Source: Bartonella sp. HY328
Lineage (GTDB): Bacteria; Pseudomonadota; Alphaproteobacteria; Rhizobiales; Rhizobiaceae
NCBI RefSeq assembly: GCF_025449335.1
Contig: NZ_CP104884.1
Span: 219,365 to 283,364, forward strand
Direction of reading: 5' to 3'
Length of the DNA stretch: 64,000 bases
In this document: piece after piece, positions 28,442 to 37,687 of the stretch
Layout of the letters: every line of letters begins with the position of its first letter
Numbering within the stretch: position 1 is the first letter of the stretch
The notes under the pieces: generated by a model
What the model was told of the DNA's origin: nothing
The model's input: only the letters and a program-made list of their open reading frames with translations
The model's database searches: none
Program-made: the position numbers and the translations under genes

Positions 28442-29346
28442 TAGACTTTATCCGCAACTCGTTCGCCCAGAATACCGGTCGGGCGAAAAATCAGAATGAC
28501 AATAAGAACACCAAAGGCGATTGCGTCTTTCCAGCTACCTGAAATATAGCCGCCAGCAATTGCTTCGATAACTCCAAGTAATAGGCCGCCAATCATAGCG
28601 CCAGGAATATTACCAATGCCGCCAATAATTGCAGCAACAAAGGCCTTCAAGCCAAAAGCAAAACCCATCTCTGGATTAATTTGTCCGTAAAATAGCCCCA
28701 TCAAAACACCAGCTGCAGCACCAAGCGCAGGACCGATGAAAAATACGAGTGAAATGATACGATTAACATTAATACCCATCAATTTTGCAGCGCCTTGATC
28801 AATTGCAACAGCGCGAATAGCTGTGCCCTGGCGCGTACGGTTGATAAACCAATAAAGAGCCATCATCAAAAGAACAGCAGTACCGAACATGATAAGGCGC
28901 TTTGCTGGTATATCCACACCAAAAATTGGGATATTGGGTAGGGTAATAAGATCAGCAGGATAAGATTGGCTTCTTGGTGAATAAATCAATTTCAAAGCAT
29001 TTTCAAAAAAGATTGAAGCGCCAAAGGCCGAAACAACTGCGGCAAGCCGATTAGAATTGCGTAAGGGGCGATAGGCAACGCGCTCAAGTGCAACACCAAT
29101 AACGCCAACACCGCAAGCGGCCATAATAATCAAAATCCACGGAATAATAAGTGGGCTGACATGGCCTTGTAAACCAAAGCTGACCAAAAGGGTGAAGCCA
29201 AAATAGCCACCAATTGTAAAAAGGTCACCATGGGCAAAATTGATAAGCCGTAATATACCATAAACCATGGTATAACCAAGAGCAATGAGCGCATAGATAC
29301 TGCCAATGGCGAGACCATTGCTCAACTGGGTTAGGAAAACATCCAT
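28441..29346 (-). CDS. livH: Branched-chain amino acid ABC permease LivH
   Basis: 301 residues. Starts with the typical LSNGLAIGSIYALIALGYTMVYGILRLINFAHGD-type segment (residues 8-41), with the coupling motif GTAIRAVAIDQGAAKLMGIN near 175 and GGIGNIPGAMIGG near 240. It partners LivM. It is separated from the binding-protein gene by 118 bases holding a strong hairpin. Confidence 0.96.
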   Translation of the reverse strand: MDVFLTQLSNGLAIGSIYALIALGYTMVYGILRLINFAHGDLFTIGGYFGFTLLVSFGLQGHVSPLIIPWILIIMAACGVGVIGVALERVAYRPLRNSNRLAAVVSAFGASIFFENALKLIYSPRSQSYPADLITLPNIPIFGVDIPAKRLIMFGTAVLLMMALYWFINRTRQGTAIRAVAIDQGAAKLMGINVNRIISLVFFIGPALGAAAGVLMGLFYGQINPEMGFAFGLKAFVAAIIGGIGNIPGAMIGGLLLGVIEAIAGGYISGSWKDAIAFGVLIVILIFRPTGILGERVADKV

Positions 29347-29397
29347 TCAATAAACTCCTCTTCCGTGCGTCAACAATTTGACGTGGAAGTATGAAAG

Positions 29398-29424
29398 AAC
29401 CTGCCTTTTTGTAAAAGGCAGGTT
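29398..29424 (-). terminator. Intercistronic hairpin between the binding-protein gene and livH
   Basis: A perfect 12-base stem AACCTGCCTTTT/AAAAGGCAGGTT with a three-base loop lies 40 bases after the binding-protein stop; a second small stem, CGTCAA/TTGACG, follows at 29371-29386. Only a weak TTCTTTC tract follows. It more likely protects the binding-protein mRNA end or causes partial termination, raising binding protein over permease. Confidence 0.7.
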
Positions 29425-29464
29425 TTGTATTAGAGGTCACCCTCTTTCATTTTAAAATTGCAAA

Positions 29465-30589
29465 TTACTGCGGCTGAATGACAAATTTGCCGTTTTCATC
29501 AATTTCATAAAGGCGATAAAGGTCGCCAACGCGGTCACCTTTTTCGTTGAAAGAAATCTTGCCTGATAAGACGTCAACATCTTTAAGGTCATTATGAAGA
29601 TAGTCGGCAATTGCTTCTGAATCTGTGCCTTTAGCTTTAATTGCATCTACAAGTGCAATCAAAGCATCGCCACCGGCGATAGACCAAATTGAGCCAGGCG
29701 CGCTACCATATTTTGCTTCATAAGATGCAAGGAAAGCTTTAGTGACTGGCGTGTCAAGATCTGCCGGCATAGGAGGGGAAACGAAACGGTAGCCTTTAGC
29801 TGCTGCATTACCAGCAATTTTGACGAGATCAACGTGGTTTGACGCATCACCGCCAATGATTGGCACATCCCAGCCCATTTCCTTCTTTTGGCGCAGCAAA
29901 AGACCAACTTCTGGATAATAGCCGGTGAAGAAGATAACATCAGGATTTTCGCTCTTGATTTTAGTCAAAACAACTGAATAGTCACTTTCGCCAGGTACCA
30001 ATGCATCGAAAAATACAATGTCTTCACGTTTTTGCTTTTCAATTTCAGCTTTCAACTCATCAGCAAGTCCTTTTGCATAAGCAGTGCTATCATGCAAAAT
30101 GGCTACTTTTTTAAAACCTAGCTTGTTAATGCTTTGTTCGGCAACGCGGCCCTGTTCGTCATCGCGAGGCGCGGTACGGAAAAAACGTTCATAGCCTTTT
30201 TCTGTAAGGCGGATAGAGGTTGAACCAGTACCAATTTGTACCACACCAGCTTCGTCATAAATATCTTGCGATGCTTCAGTAATTGCTGAACCGTAAGTGC
30301 CTATAACAGCTGGAACACCAGCAGTAACAAGGCGGGTTGCAGCCGTTGCAGCAGTCGCTGGCGTTGAGCCATCATCTTCAATAATTAACTTTATCTTGTC
30401 GCCATTAATACCACCTTTGGCATTAATGTCCTCGACCATCAATTCGATAATGCGCTTCATGTCTTGGCCTTCACTTGCGTAAGGCCCGGTCAAACCTGTC
30501 ATCAAACCAATTTTGATATCTTCAGCATTGGCTTGTGCGGTAAAAAACAACGACGCGGTTGCGAGCGTGGCTAAAAGGAATTTTTTCAT
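29465..30589 (-). CDS. livJ: Branched-chain amino acid ABC substrate-binding protein
   Basis: 374 residues. Signal peptide with cleavage at ANA-ED (about residue 22), then the periplasmic binding fold of Leu/Ile/Val-binding proteins: IGLMTGLTGPYASEGQDMKR at the start and DGSTPATAATAATRLV near 72-87. First gene of the five-gene operon, which is complete. Upstream is GGAGG, then a long AT-rich region that must hold the promoter. LivJ versus LivK naming is arbitrary here, and the ligand could be another amino acid. Confidence 0.93.
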   Translation of the reverse strand: MKKFLLATLATASLFFTAQANAEDIKIGLMTGLTGPYASEGQDMKRIIELMVEDINAKGGINGDKIKLIIEDDGSTPATAATAATRLVTAGVPAVIGTYGSAITEASQDIYDEAGVVQIGTGSTSIRLTEKGYERFFRTAPRDDEQGRVAEQSINKLGFKKVAILHDSTAYAKGLADELKAEIEKQKREDIVFFDALVPGESDYSVVLTKIKSENPDVIFFTGYYPEVGLLLRQKKEMGWDVPIIGGDASNHVDLVKIAGNAAAKGYRFVSPPMPADLDTPVTKAFLASYEAKYGSAPGSIWSIAGGDALIALVDAIKAKGTDSEAIADYLHNDLKDVDVLSGKISFNEKGDRVGDLYRLYEIDENGKFVIQPQ

Positions 30590-31160
30590 CCTTTATAATC
30601 CTCCGATTCTAAAAAAAAGACAATAAAACAAGCCCCTAAAACGGTTTCTTGCAAAATTAGGCATGAAAACGAGCTTAAGTTATTAAGAAATCTTTAATGG
30701 AATATGTCACAAATTGCAATTGCATTTCGACATTTTAAACAGATTTTGATAATATAGGACCAAATATAGAATAGTTCTTATATTGATTTTTATCTTTTAA
30801 AAAACCGATGTAAGTTTATTTAAATATTAAATAATTAAATAGTAATTTTATTTTTATACCTTTGAAATATTGTTGAATTTATATTTATAATATAATTTAT
30901 CCAAATTAAATTAACATTTTATAGATATAAAATTTTATTTATAGATATTGGCGGTTTATAATAAGTTATACCAAATAATTACCATGTTAAATGAATATGC
31001 TCTTTGCTGTAAATTTATTTTCCCCAACTATTTCGTTTAATTAAATATCTTTCTTTTTTTAGATATTATTTTAATATTCTCATCAAATATATCAATACAC
31101 CAATTATGTATTTTTGTTTATGCTAAAATATTGATATAAAAGTTCAAAAGGCGTCAATAT
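30590..31160. other. Long AT-rich intergenic region between divergent genes
   Basis: 571 bases, extremely A+T-rich between about 30700 and 31150, separating the leftward liv operon from the rightward Sel1 gene. It must contain both promoters. I see no gene, RNA or strong inverted repeat. Confidence 0.4.
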
Positions 31161-32426
31161 ATGCAGAAATATTTAAACAAAGTTTTTTTAAGAATTATAT
31201 CGTTTGCATTTATGTTGCCAATCTTATGGTGCAACGTGATTTATTTTAAAAAAAATCTGTTTAGCTTTGTGTTGGTTTGCGGTCTCGTCAGTTCGCCGGT
31301 TTATGCACAAAAACAAGATAATGTTAACCAAAATATCGGCTCCATTGGGCAAACTGGCGTTACCCATTCAACAGTTTTAATGAACATTTTGCAGCTTGAT
31401 GAAAGAGATAGTGCAATAAATGGCAAAATTCTCAGCTACAATTTTCGGTTTTTAGACGGTATTGACCCTGCGCATGAAACCATTGGTGATACGCCCTATG
31501 AGATATTTTTAGCTGAACTCTTTTTTGCAGATGTTTGGTTATCGATATATGTACCAGAAGATATCCCAAATGGAAATAATGAACTAACTTTGGTCATTTT
31601 GAAACAAACTTATTTTTATCTTGAACGACTTGGCGAGATTAAAGTTAAAGGCCGAACTTATGTTAGTGATTTATTTGGTTTAGGCATCAATGTTTCACAA
31701 CAAAACATCAAACAAGCATTAGCGTGGACAGAAACTGCGGCTTGGCTTGGTTTGGAAAATGCTCAAATGGCATTAGCAGACTATTATGATCAGTTTGAAA
31801 ATAATCAAGATTATTTGAAGGCTTATAAATGGCTGCTTATATTGGCAAATCGAAATAATAGGGAAGCACTTTATCGGCTTGGTACCTATTTTGAAGATGG
31901 GTTAGGTGTTCAAAAAGATCCTAAACGGGCCTTCTATTACTATGAAAAAGCAGCGAATGACGGTGAGGTTAAGGCGTATGGGAAACTTGCAATATTTTAT
32001 GCAAAAGGTATCGGCGTTCGTAAAGATTTGCAATCTGCCTTTGAGTATTCTTTTTACGCCGCTCAAAAACGCGATACTGATAGCCAAGCTTATGTTGCTA
32101 TGGCCTATTTAAATGGAGATGGTGTTGAGCAGAATGATGAACAAGCTTTGCTGTGGGGTAAACGTGCCGCGGATGATTTTCGCAAGAACTATCAATGCCT
32201 TTATGGCACAATGCTGTTTGATGGTCGTGGAACAAATCCAGAAAAGCTTGCAGGCTATACATTTTGTGAGGTGGCACATTTATTGAGTGATCGGACTGAT
32301 GATAATATTGGAAATGAGCTAAAGCGCATGGCAAAAGAATTAAATGAAAGCGATATTAAAAAAGCAAAAGACATTGCAAAATCCTGCTATAAAGAAAGCT
32401 TTTATTCCTGCGCTAATCCATTTTAA
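31161..32426 (+). CDS. Large secreted Sel1-repeat protein with cysteine tail
   Basis: 421 residues. A long N-terminal leader with a hydrophobic core and likely cleavage after VYA (about residue 50); an internal ATG at residue 18 would give a more ordinary signal peptide. Residues 60-185 are non-repeat and unassigned. About five Sel1-like repeats follow from 186 to 370 (for example LYRLGTYFEDGLGVQKDPKRAFYYY in part). The tail A-K-S-C-x7-C matches that of two other Sel1 proteins here. Probably periplasmic; function unknown. Confidence 0.85.
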   Translation: MQKYLNKVFLRIISFAFMLPILWCNVIYFKKNLFSFVLVCGLVSSPVYAQKQDNVNQNIGSIGQTGVTHSTVLMNILQLDERDSAINGKILSYNFRFLDGIDPAHETIGDTPYEIFLAELFFADVWLSIYVPEDIPNGNNELTLVILKQTYFYLERLGEIKVKGRTYVSDLFGLGINVSQQNIKQALAWTETAAWLGLENAQMALADYYDQFENNQDYLKAYKWLLILANRNNREALYRLGTYFEDGLGVQKDPKRAFYYYEKAANDGEVKAYGKLAIFYAKGIGVRKDLQSAFEYSFYAAQKRDTDSQAYVAMAYLNGDGVEQNDEQALLWGKRAADDFRKNYQCLYGTMLFDGRGTNPEKLAGYTFCEVAHLLSDRTDDNIGNELKRMAKELNESDIKKAKDIAKSCYKESFYSCANPF

Positions 32427-32580
32427 ATATTAATGCCGGCGCAGCCTTTTTGAAATAATGGTTTTGAATGTATAGAGGCTTTGAGAATTCTTACCATAGT
32501 TTATGGTTTTATGGATAGTTGCGATCAATCTTATATAACCTCACAAATGATAATTATGTAAAATATTAAAGAGTATCAAA

Positions 32581-33309
32581 ATGGATATAGAGGATTGTCA
32601 GTTTAAATATGTTTTGGAATTGGATGAAATTGACCATCCGTCAATTAAGGCCGAATTTATAAGCAATATTTTTTCAATTTTTCATAATGAAAAAGTCTTT
32701 ATCGTTTTAAATCCTGAGATCCCGATTGAGCAATTTTACAACCAGAGAATGGGATTATATTTTTATATTAATGATCTTTACATTTGTGAATATATCAATA
32801 TCAAAACAATCGAAAAGTGTAATACTAGTTATATTTTAACCTATAATCATGTTGAAAAAGACCCGTTGAAAAGCGATTTATTCGACTTTGCTACTAATTT
32901 ATATTTCAATTTTCATAATAGTGAACGAGTTTGGCAAAATTTTAATACCGTTGACAAGGTTAAATATCTTAGTGCTGTACCGTGGCGCAGCACTGATTAT
33001 CCTAAAACTATTGTCATTGATGGCAATATTATTGATGGTTGCCTCGATTTTTACTGTGAAATAGGTTTTCTATTAAATCATAATCAATGGGCATATTTTG
33101 GATGGAATTTAGATGCGCTTAGTGATTGCCTCGATAGCTTGCCAAGAGACACAAAAATAATTTGGAAAAACTATGAACGGTCTCGCATATTAATTGACCA
33201 AGATTGTCAAAATTCAATGAGACTGGGTTTTTCACCAATGTTTTATGCGAATGCTGACGATATTTTTTATTTATTAAAAGAACATGTGGATGTTGAAAGG
33301 ATCATTTAA
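32581..33309 (+). CDS. Barstar-like protein with an extra N-terminal domain
   Basis: 242 residues. Residues 141-236 look like the barstar family of ribonuclease inhibitors: VIDGNIIDGCLDFYCEIG, then YFGWNLDALSDCLDSLP (172-188), as in the YYGxNLDALWDCL motif of barstar. The Asp equivalent to the barnase-contacting Asp39 is present (182), while the Trp before it is Ser. The first 130 residues are an unassigned domain. It sits 155 bases after the Sel1 gene and is followed immediately by a paralogue. No RNase-type toxin gene is visible within the window, so it appears as an orphan immunity protein. Confidence 0.75.
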   Translation: MDIEDCQFKYVLELDEIDHPSIKAEFISNIFSIFHNEKVFIVLNPEIPIEQFYNQRMGLYFYINDLYICEYINIKTIEKCNTSYILTYNHVEKDPLKSDLFDFATNLYFNFHNSERVWQNFNTVDKVKYLSAVPWRSTDYPKTIVIDGNIIDGCLDFYCEIGFLLNHNQWAYFGWNLDALSDCLDSLPRDTKIIWKNYERSRILIDQDCQNSMRLGFSPMFYANADDIFYLLKEHVDVERII

Positions 33310-33996
33310 GTGAACAGCATGCCGTATAAGTTCTACAAAATTGATCAAGCTGCGCCAATTATGTCCTGTCAAAATATCTTTGTTAAACAAACGAATAAAG
33401 ATATTATTGTAGATATAATTATTAATAATTATAATATTCATGACCATTTCGATTTTAAAATTCACGATATTTTTTTAAAAAATGCAGATAAACCTTATGG
33501 CGAAAAAATTTTTCTTCATGTGATTGATGCTAAATACAATGGTAGCATTCTAATACTGCGCGTTAAAACCACAGATTTTAATCATCTTTTCATTGATGAA
33601 TTTGGCAATGGTTTGCTCAAATTGTCGCCGACTGAACGTGTTTGGCAAAATAAGTCAGAAAAGTGGAAATTATACTATCTGATAAGTATCTATTCTTCAT
33701 TTGGTTTTGTTGACGTGCAAAAACCCGAAATTATTATTGAAGGCGATAAGATTTTTAGTGAATTAGATTTTTTTTGTGAGGTTGGATTTTCCATTGGTCA
33801 TCAATGGGCCTATATTGGCAATAACTATTATAACTTTCAGCATTTTCTTCATGCTTTGCCACAAGATATAAGATTTATATGGAAAAACTTCGATCTATCA
33901 AAAGCAAGGTTGAAGATTGAAAGTGTTACCGGAGAAAATGTAGTGGACTATATAGATAACTCTTTAAGAAATAAGCACAAAGTTATTTATGAATAG
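33310..33996 (+). CDS. Diverged barstar-like paralogue
   Basis: 228 residues. The GTG at 33310 directly follows the upstream stop; GAAAGGA at 33294-33300 has proper spacing to it, whereas ATG 33319 would be 18 bases away. The C-terminal half parallels the upstream protein: EIIIEGDKIFSELDFFCEVGFS, then QWAYIGNNYYNFQHFLHALPQD. The LDALxD core is replaced (YYNFQH; the key Asp aligns with His). Both proteins also share ERVWQN before the domain. A tandem duplicate that has lost or changed its inhibitor surface. Cytoplasmic. Confidence 0.68.
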   Translation: MNSMPYKFYKIDQAAPIMSCQNIFVKQTNKDIIVDIIINNYNIHDHFDFKIHDIFLKNADKPYGEKIFLHVIDAKYNGSILILRVKTTDFNHLFIDEFGNGLLKLSPTERVWQNKSEKWKLYYLISIYSSFGFVDVQKPEIIIEGDKIFSELDFFCEVGFSIGHQWAYIGNNYYNFQHFLHALPQDIRFIWKNFDLSKARLKIESVTGENVVDYIDNSLRNKHKVIYE

Positions 33997-34042
33997 CTTT
34001 AGGATTATTTCTATAAAACACACAAAAATAACGGCAATCGGC

Positions 34043-34092
34043 AAGACGAAAAGTTTATTTAATTATATGCTTAAGGTTTCGCTTTTCGTCTT
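34043..34092 (+). terminator. Inverted repeat after the barstar-like pair
   Basis: AAGACGAAAAG (34043-34053) and CTTTTCGTCTT (34082-34092) are perfect inverted repeats around a 28-base loop, 47 bases past the last stop codon. An A/T stretch follows. Possible transcript end for this pair; the long loop makes it uncertain. Confidence 0.35.
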
Positions 34093-34166
34093 AAATATTT
34101 TGCTTCTTTGGCTTGGTTTTTTAAGTTAAAAAATTCTTGCACTAATTCTAACTTCAGCCATTAGGC

Positions 34167-35078
34167 CTATTTTGCTGGCCATTGACGCTCGCCTTTTATC
34201 ACTTGCGCACTCATTTCTAAAGAAGTTTTACCTTCAAGGTCAAGATAGCGCTTTTCCATTGCTGCAATAAGCTCTTTACTGTTTTTGGCTTTTGCGGCTT
34301 CTTCTTCAAAGGCATTGATATAATCGCGTGTAAATTGAACTGATGCAAGGGTGAATGGCTTGCTGCCGTCCTTATTATCAATAAAATGACCTGGTACTAC
34401 CATTTTGGGCTGTAAAGCTTCAATCTTATCAAGAATTTTTATCCAATTGCTTCTTGCTTCTTTACTTTGTGTATCTGCCATCCAAACATGTTCGTTCGCC
34501 AAAACAACGACACCGCCGATAACTGCTTTATTGTCTGCAATCCATAAGGTTGTGCGCTCAGGTGCTGGGCCATCAAGTCCAATAATTTTAATGTCGTGGC
34601 CGTCAAGGGTCAGTGTATCGCCTTCCAATGGCTGTGGAACAATTAAAGCTTTTGGCGCATTTTCTGCTAAAATATCTTTCCAAAAAGCCAATTTATCATC
34701 TTTGGTAGCCTCAATAAGAGCAACGGTTTGTGGGGTAGATAAAATTTTGGCATCAGGAAAAGCGGCTTTAATCGTTTCCAAACCAAAATAATAATCAGGA
34801 TCGCTATGGCTGATAAAAATAGTTTTCAATGGTTTGCCAGTTGCTTTGATTTCTTCTACCAATTTGGTGGCATCAAGGGTCGAAAATTGCGCATCAATGA
34901 GCATCACTTCGCTTGGGCCGGTGATAATTTCAGAAGATACGGCAAAAATACCTTTATCGCCTGGGTTGTAAACTGATATGTCAAGGCCATTTTTATCGCT
35001 GGCATGGGCTGAAAAAGTGCAAAATAATGTGAAAGCTATTGCTATTACAGCGCCAAAAAATCGGTTAATAATGGTCAT
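34167..35078 (-). CDS. Secreted MBL-fold hydrolase-like protein with altered metal motif
   Basis: 303 residues with a signal peptide (cleavage after AHA, about 26) and a metallo-beta-lactamase fold (DISVYNPGDKGIFAVSSEII, MLIDAQFST, FISHSDPDYYFGLE, VVPGHF). The canonical HxHxDH is H91-x-D93-x-D95-Y96, so two metal-binding His are replaced, while VVPGH (about 230) keeps its His. This HSDPDYYFG form is common in one MBL subfamily, so activity may rely on fewer or different metal ligands. Periplasmic; substrate unknown. Stands alone. Confidence 0.85.
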   Translation of the reverse strand: MTIINRFFGAVIAIAFTLFCTFSAHASDKNGLDISVYNPGDKGIFAVSSEIITGPSEVMLIDAQFSTLDATKLVEEIKATGKPLKTIFISHSDPDYYFGLETIKAAFPDAKILSTPQTVALIEATKDDKLAFWKDILAENAPKALIVPQPLEGDTLTLDGHDIKIIGLDGPAPERTTLWIADNKAVIGGVVVLANEHVWMADTQSKEARSNWIKILDKIEALQPKMVVPGHFIDNKDGSKPFTLASVQFTRDYINAFEEEAAKAKNSKELIAAMEKRYLDLEGKTSLEMSAQVIKGERQWPAK

Positions 35079-35743
35079 GCAAACGTCCTTTAAAGATTTG
35101 TTTGATTAGGATAAGCAAAACGTGTAGCAGTTTCATAAAAATCCGCGTCAAGCTTTATACATCAATAAACCAATAACCACAATTTTGTATTTTTTATCAT
35201 TGCTGGATTTAATAGAAAAATATTTGTGCCATAAATAGTGTTGCAACAAAATATCCTTTTAAAATATGCCTCTTATAATTTTTTACAAAATGCAACTTTA
35301 TATTCCTAGCAATTTTTTAAAAAATTTATCATCAAAATTATATAATAATAGATAAAACAAATGATAATTGCCGAAAATTCTGCTTCTATCAATGTAAAAG
35401 ATCCATAATATGGACTATAAATATATTTAATTTTATCAATAATTGCCAAAATTTTAGTATAAATGCACTTTATTAGGCAATTTTTCTGGTTGCAAATTAA
35501 AATATTTAGGATAATACTAAAAATTAAGTGACTATAGGGTCCATATTATTGATAAAGTTGGTTGATGTTTTAAAAACCATTTTTAAGAAAATATAGGGCG
35601 CATTCGGGGAGGAGCCTGATTGATAGTCGCTGCCACATTGGAGGAGTTCCCTTGGCATCTATATCGGTGGAGCGATAGAGATAAATAGGGGGTATGGCAG
35701 TATTATGTATTGTTGGAGCAATACATAATTGGGAGGAATTTAT
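35079..35743. other. Long AT-rich region and leader of the TRAP operon
   Basis: 665 bases between two divergent genes. The first 450 are very AT-rich with no gene. From about 35600 the base composition changes and several purine-rich SD-like runs occur (GGGGAGGAG at 35608, TGGAGGAG at 35639, GGTGGAG at 35664, GGGGG at 35690) without an open frame behind them. The region ends in a perfect hairpin just before the TRAP start. Confidence 0.45.
35702..35729 (+). promoter_or_regulatory. Perfect 11-base hairpin directly before the TRAP ribosome binding site
   Basis: ATTATGTATTG (35702-35712) and CAATACATAAT (35719-35729) form a perfect stem with loop TTGGAG. Two bases later comes the Shine-Dalgarno GGGAGGAA of the TRAP gene. 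It could be an operator (IclR or GntR half-site style palindrome) or an RNA element controlling translation; the loop itself contains GGAG. Confidence 0.5.
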
Positions 35744-37621
35744 ATGCCATCATCTGGACAGCATAGTCTTGAGCAAAATCAGCAGAAATCTAAATTAGCA
35801 TTATGGGCTAGTCACGTTGAAAAATGGCTTGCGCATATGGTAGAAATTCCGGTGGCTATTCTCGTCGCGATTGAAATTATTATCCTTTTTGCCGGTGTTG
35901 TGGCCCGTTATATATTTCACAAACCCATTTTGTGGAGTGACGAGCTTGCATCCATTTTGTTTGTTTGGCTTGCGATGCTTGGTGCAGCTATTGCATTTCG
36001 CCGTGGTCATCACATGCGTATGAATGCGCTTGTTGTTAAATTTAATGAACAAGGGCGTGCTTTTTGTGATGTTTTGGCAATTGTTTCGGGGCTGGTATTT
36101 TTCGTCTTAATCATTCCCCATGCGTTTGAATATGCCGAGGAAGAAGCCTATATTACCACCGCTGCGCTTGGTTTACAAAATTCTTGGCGCGCTGCTGCTT
36201 TAGTGGTGGGGTTTGTTATTATGTTTGTGTTTGCTATTTTGCGTCTATTGCAGCAAAAACAACCTAAGCTGGTATTTTCGGCGCTAGCGCTTTCTGCCGT
36301 TATTATTGGCATATTCTGGTTATTGCAACCGGTGCTTTTTAATCTTGGCAATATTAATTTGGTTATTTTCTTTGTTGGCGGCGTTGCAGTTTGTGTGCTG
36401 TCTGGCATTCCTATTGCTTTTGCTTTTGGCCTAGCAACTTTTGGCTATCTTGCTTTGACAACCCGCACACCATTGCTGGTTCTTGCTGGCCGTATTGATG
36501 AAGGCATGAGCCATAGTATCCTTTTAGCGGTGCCTTTGTTTATTTTCCTTGGCATGCTCATTGAAATGACCGGTATGGCGAAAGCAATGGTAACTTTTTT
36601 GGCCAATTTGCTGGGCCGTGTACATGGTGGCCTACAATATGTGCTTATTGGCGCCATGTATCTTGTGTCGGGTATTTCTGGTGCTAAGGCTGCTGATATG
36701 GCCGCGGTTGCACCAGTGCTTTTTCCCGAAATGAAAAAACGCGGTGCGCAAGAGGGCGACCTTGTTGCACTTTTAGCAGCAACCGGCGCCCAAACCGAAA
36801 CTGTACCGCCATCTATTGTGCTGATTACTATTGGGTCTGTGACGGGTGTTTCAATTGCGGCCTTGTTTACTGGTGGTATTTTACCCTCTATCGTCCTTGG
36901 CATTATGTTGTGCTTTGTGGTGTGGTGGCGCTATCGGCATGAAGATTTAAGCTTTGTGCAAAAAGTTGCAAAAAAAGAAATCCTAATCAGCTTTTTTATC
37001 GCTTTTCCTGCTATTGCTTTACCTTTTATCATTCGCGCAGCGGTGATTGAGGGGGTAGCAACCGCCACCGAAGTTTCAACCATTGGTGTGGTCTATTCTA
37101 TTCTTGCCGGTCTTTTCATTTATCGCCGTTTTGATTGGCGTCGCTTAAAGCCCATGCTGGTGGACACAGCATCGCTATCGGGAGCCATTTTGTTAATTAT
37201 TGGCTGCGCGACTGGTATGGCTTGGGGGCTTACACAATCTGGTTTCTCGCGGGCTTTAGCTGATGTGATGATTGGTTTACCAGGTGGTGCGACAACTTTT
37301 ATGATCGTGTCGATTTTTGCCTTTATTATTCTTGGTTCGGTTTTGGAAGGTATTCCAGCTATCGTTCTGTTTGGCCCATTATTATTCCCGATTGCACATC
37401 AAGTTGGCATTAATGAGGTGCAATATGCAATGGTTGCCATTCTATCCATGGGTATTGGACTTTTTGCACCGCCTTTTGGTGTTGGTTATTATAGCGCTTG
37501 TGCGATTGCTCGTGTTGATCCCGTCAAGGGTATGAAGCCAATTGTCGCCTATCTTTTTGCGCTATTCATCGGCATTCTTTTGGTGGCATTTATACCGTGG
37601 ATTTCCACCGGCTTTCTCTAA
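35744..37621 (+). CDS. TRAP transporter permease, fused small (Q) and large (M) subunits
   Basis: 625 residues from ATG 35744, with GGGAGGAA six bases upstream. Residues 20-180 are the DctQ-type four-helix subunit (VVARYIFHKPILWSDELASILFVWLAMLG in part). Residues about 195-625 are DctM (GIPIAFAFGLATFGYLAL, then the conserved ATGAQTETVPPSIVLI and FAPPFGVGYY segments). Such QM fusions import carboxylates driven by a sodium gradient with a DctP-type binding protein, here encoded next. The substrate is unknown; the downstream genes point to an organic acid degraded as a CoA thioester. Confidence 0.93.
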   Translation: MPSSGQHSLEQNQQKSKLALWASHVEKWLAHMVEIPVAILVAIEIIILFAGVVARYIFHKPILWSDELASILFVWLAMLGAAIAFRRGHHMRMNALVVKFNEQGRAFCDVLAIVSGLVFFVLIIPHAFEYAEEEAYITTAALGLQNSWRAAALVVGFVIMFVFAILRLLQQKQPKLVFSALALSAVIIGIFWLLQPVLFNLGNINLVIFFVGGVAVCVLSGIPIAFAFGLATFGYLALTTRTPLLVLAGRIDEGMSHSILLAVPLFIFLGMLIEMTGMAKAMVTFLANLLGRVHGGLQYVLIGAMYLVSGISGAKAADMAAVAPVLFPEMKKRGAQEGDLVALLAATGAQTETVPPSIVLITIGSVTGVSIAALFTGGILPSIVLGIMLCFVVWWRYRHEDLSFVQKVAKKEILISFFIAFPAIALPFIIRAAVIEGVATATEVSTIGVVYSILAGLFIYRRFDWRRLKPMLVDTASLSGAILLIIGCATGMAWGLTQSGFSRALADVMIGLPGGATTFMIVSIFAFIILGSVLEGIPAIVLFGPLLFPIAHQVGINEVQYAMVAILSMGIGLFAPPFGVGYYSACAIARVDPVKGMKPIVAYLFALFIGILLVAFIPWISTGFL

Positions 37622-37687
37622 GCAAAGTTAAAAATTACAAACGCAAATATTTTATCGGTTTAGCTTATCATGAAAAGGGAGATATCC

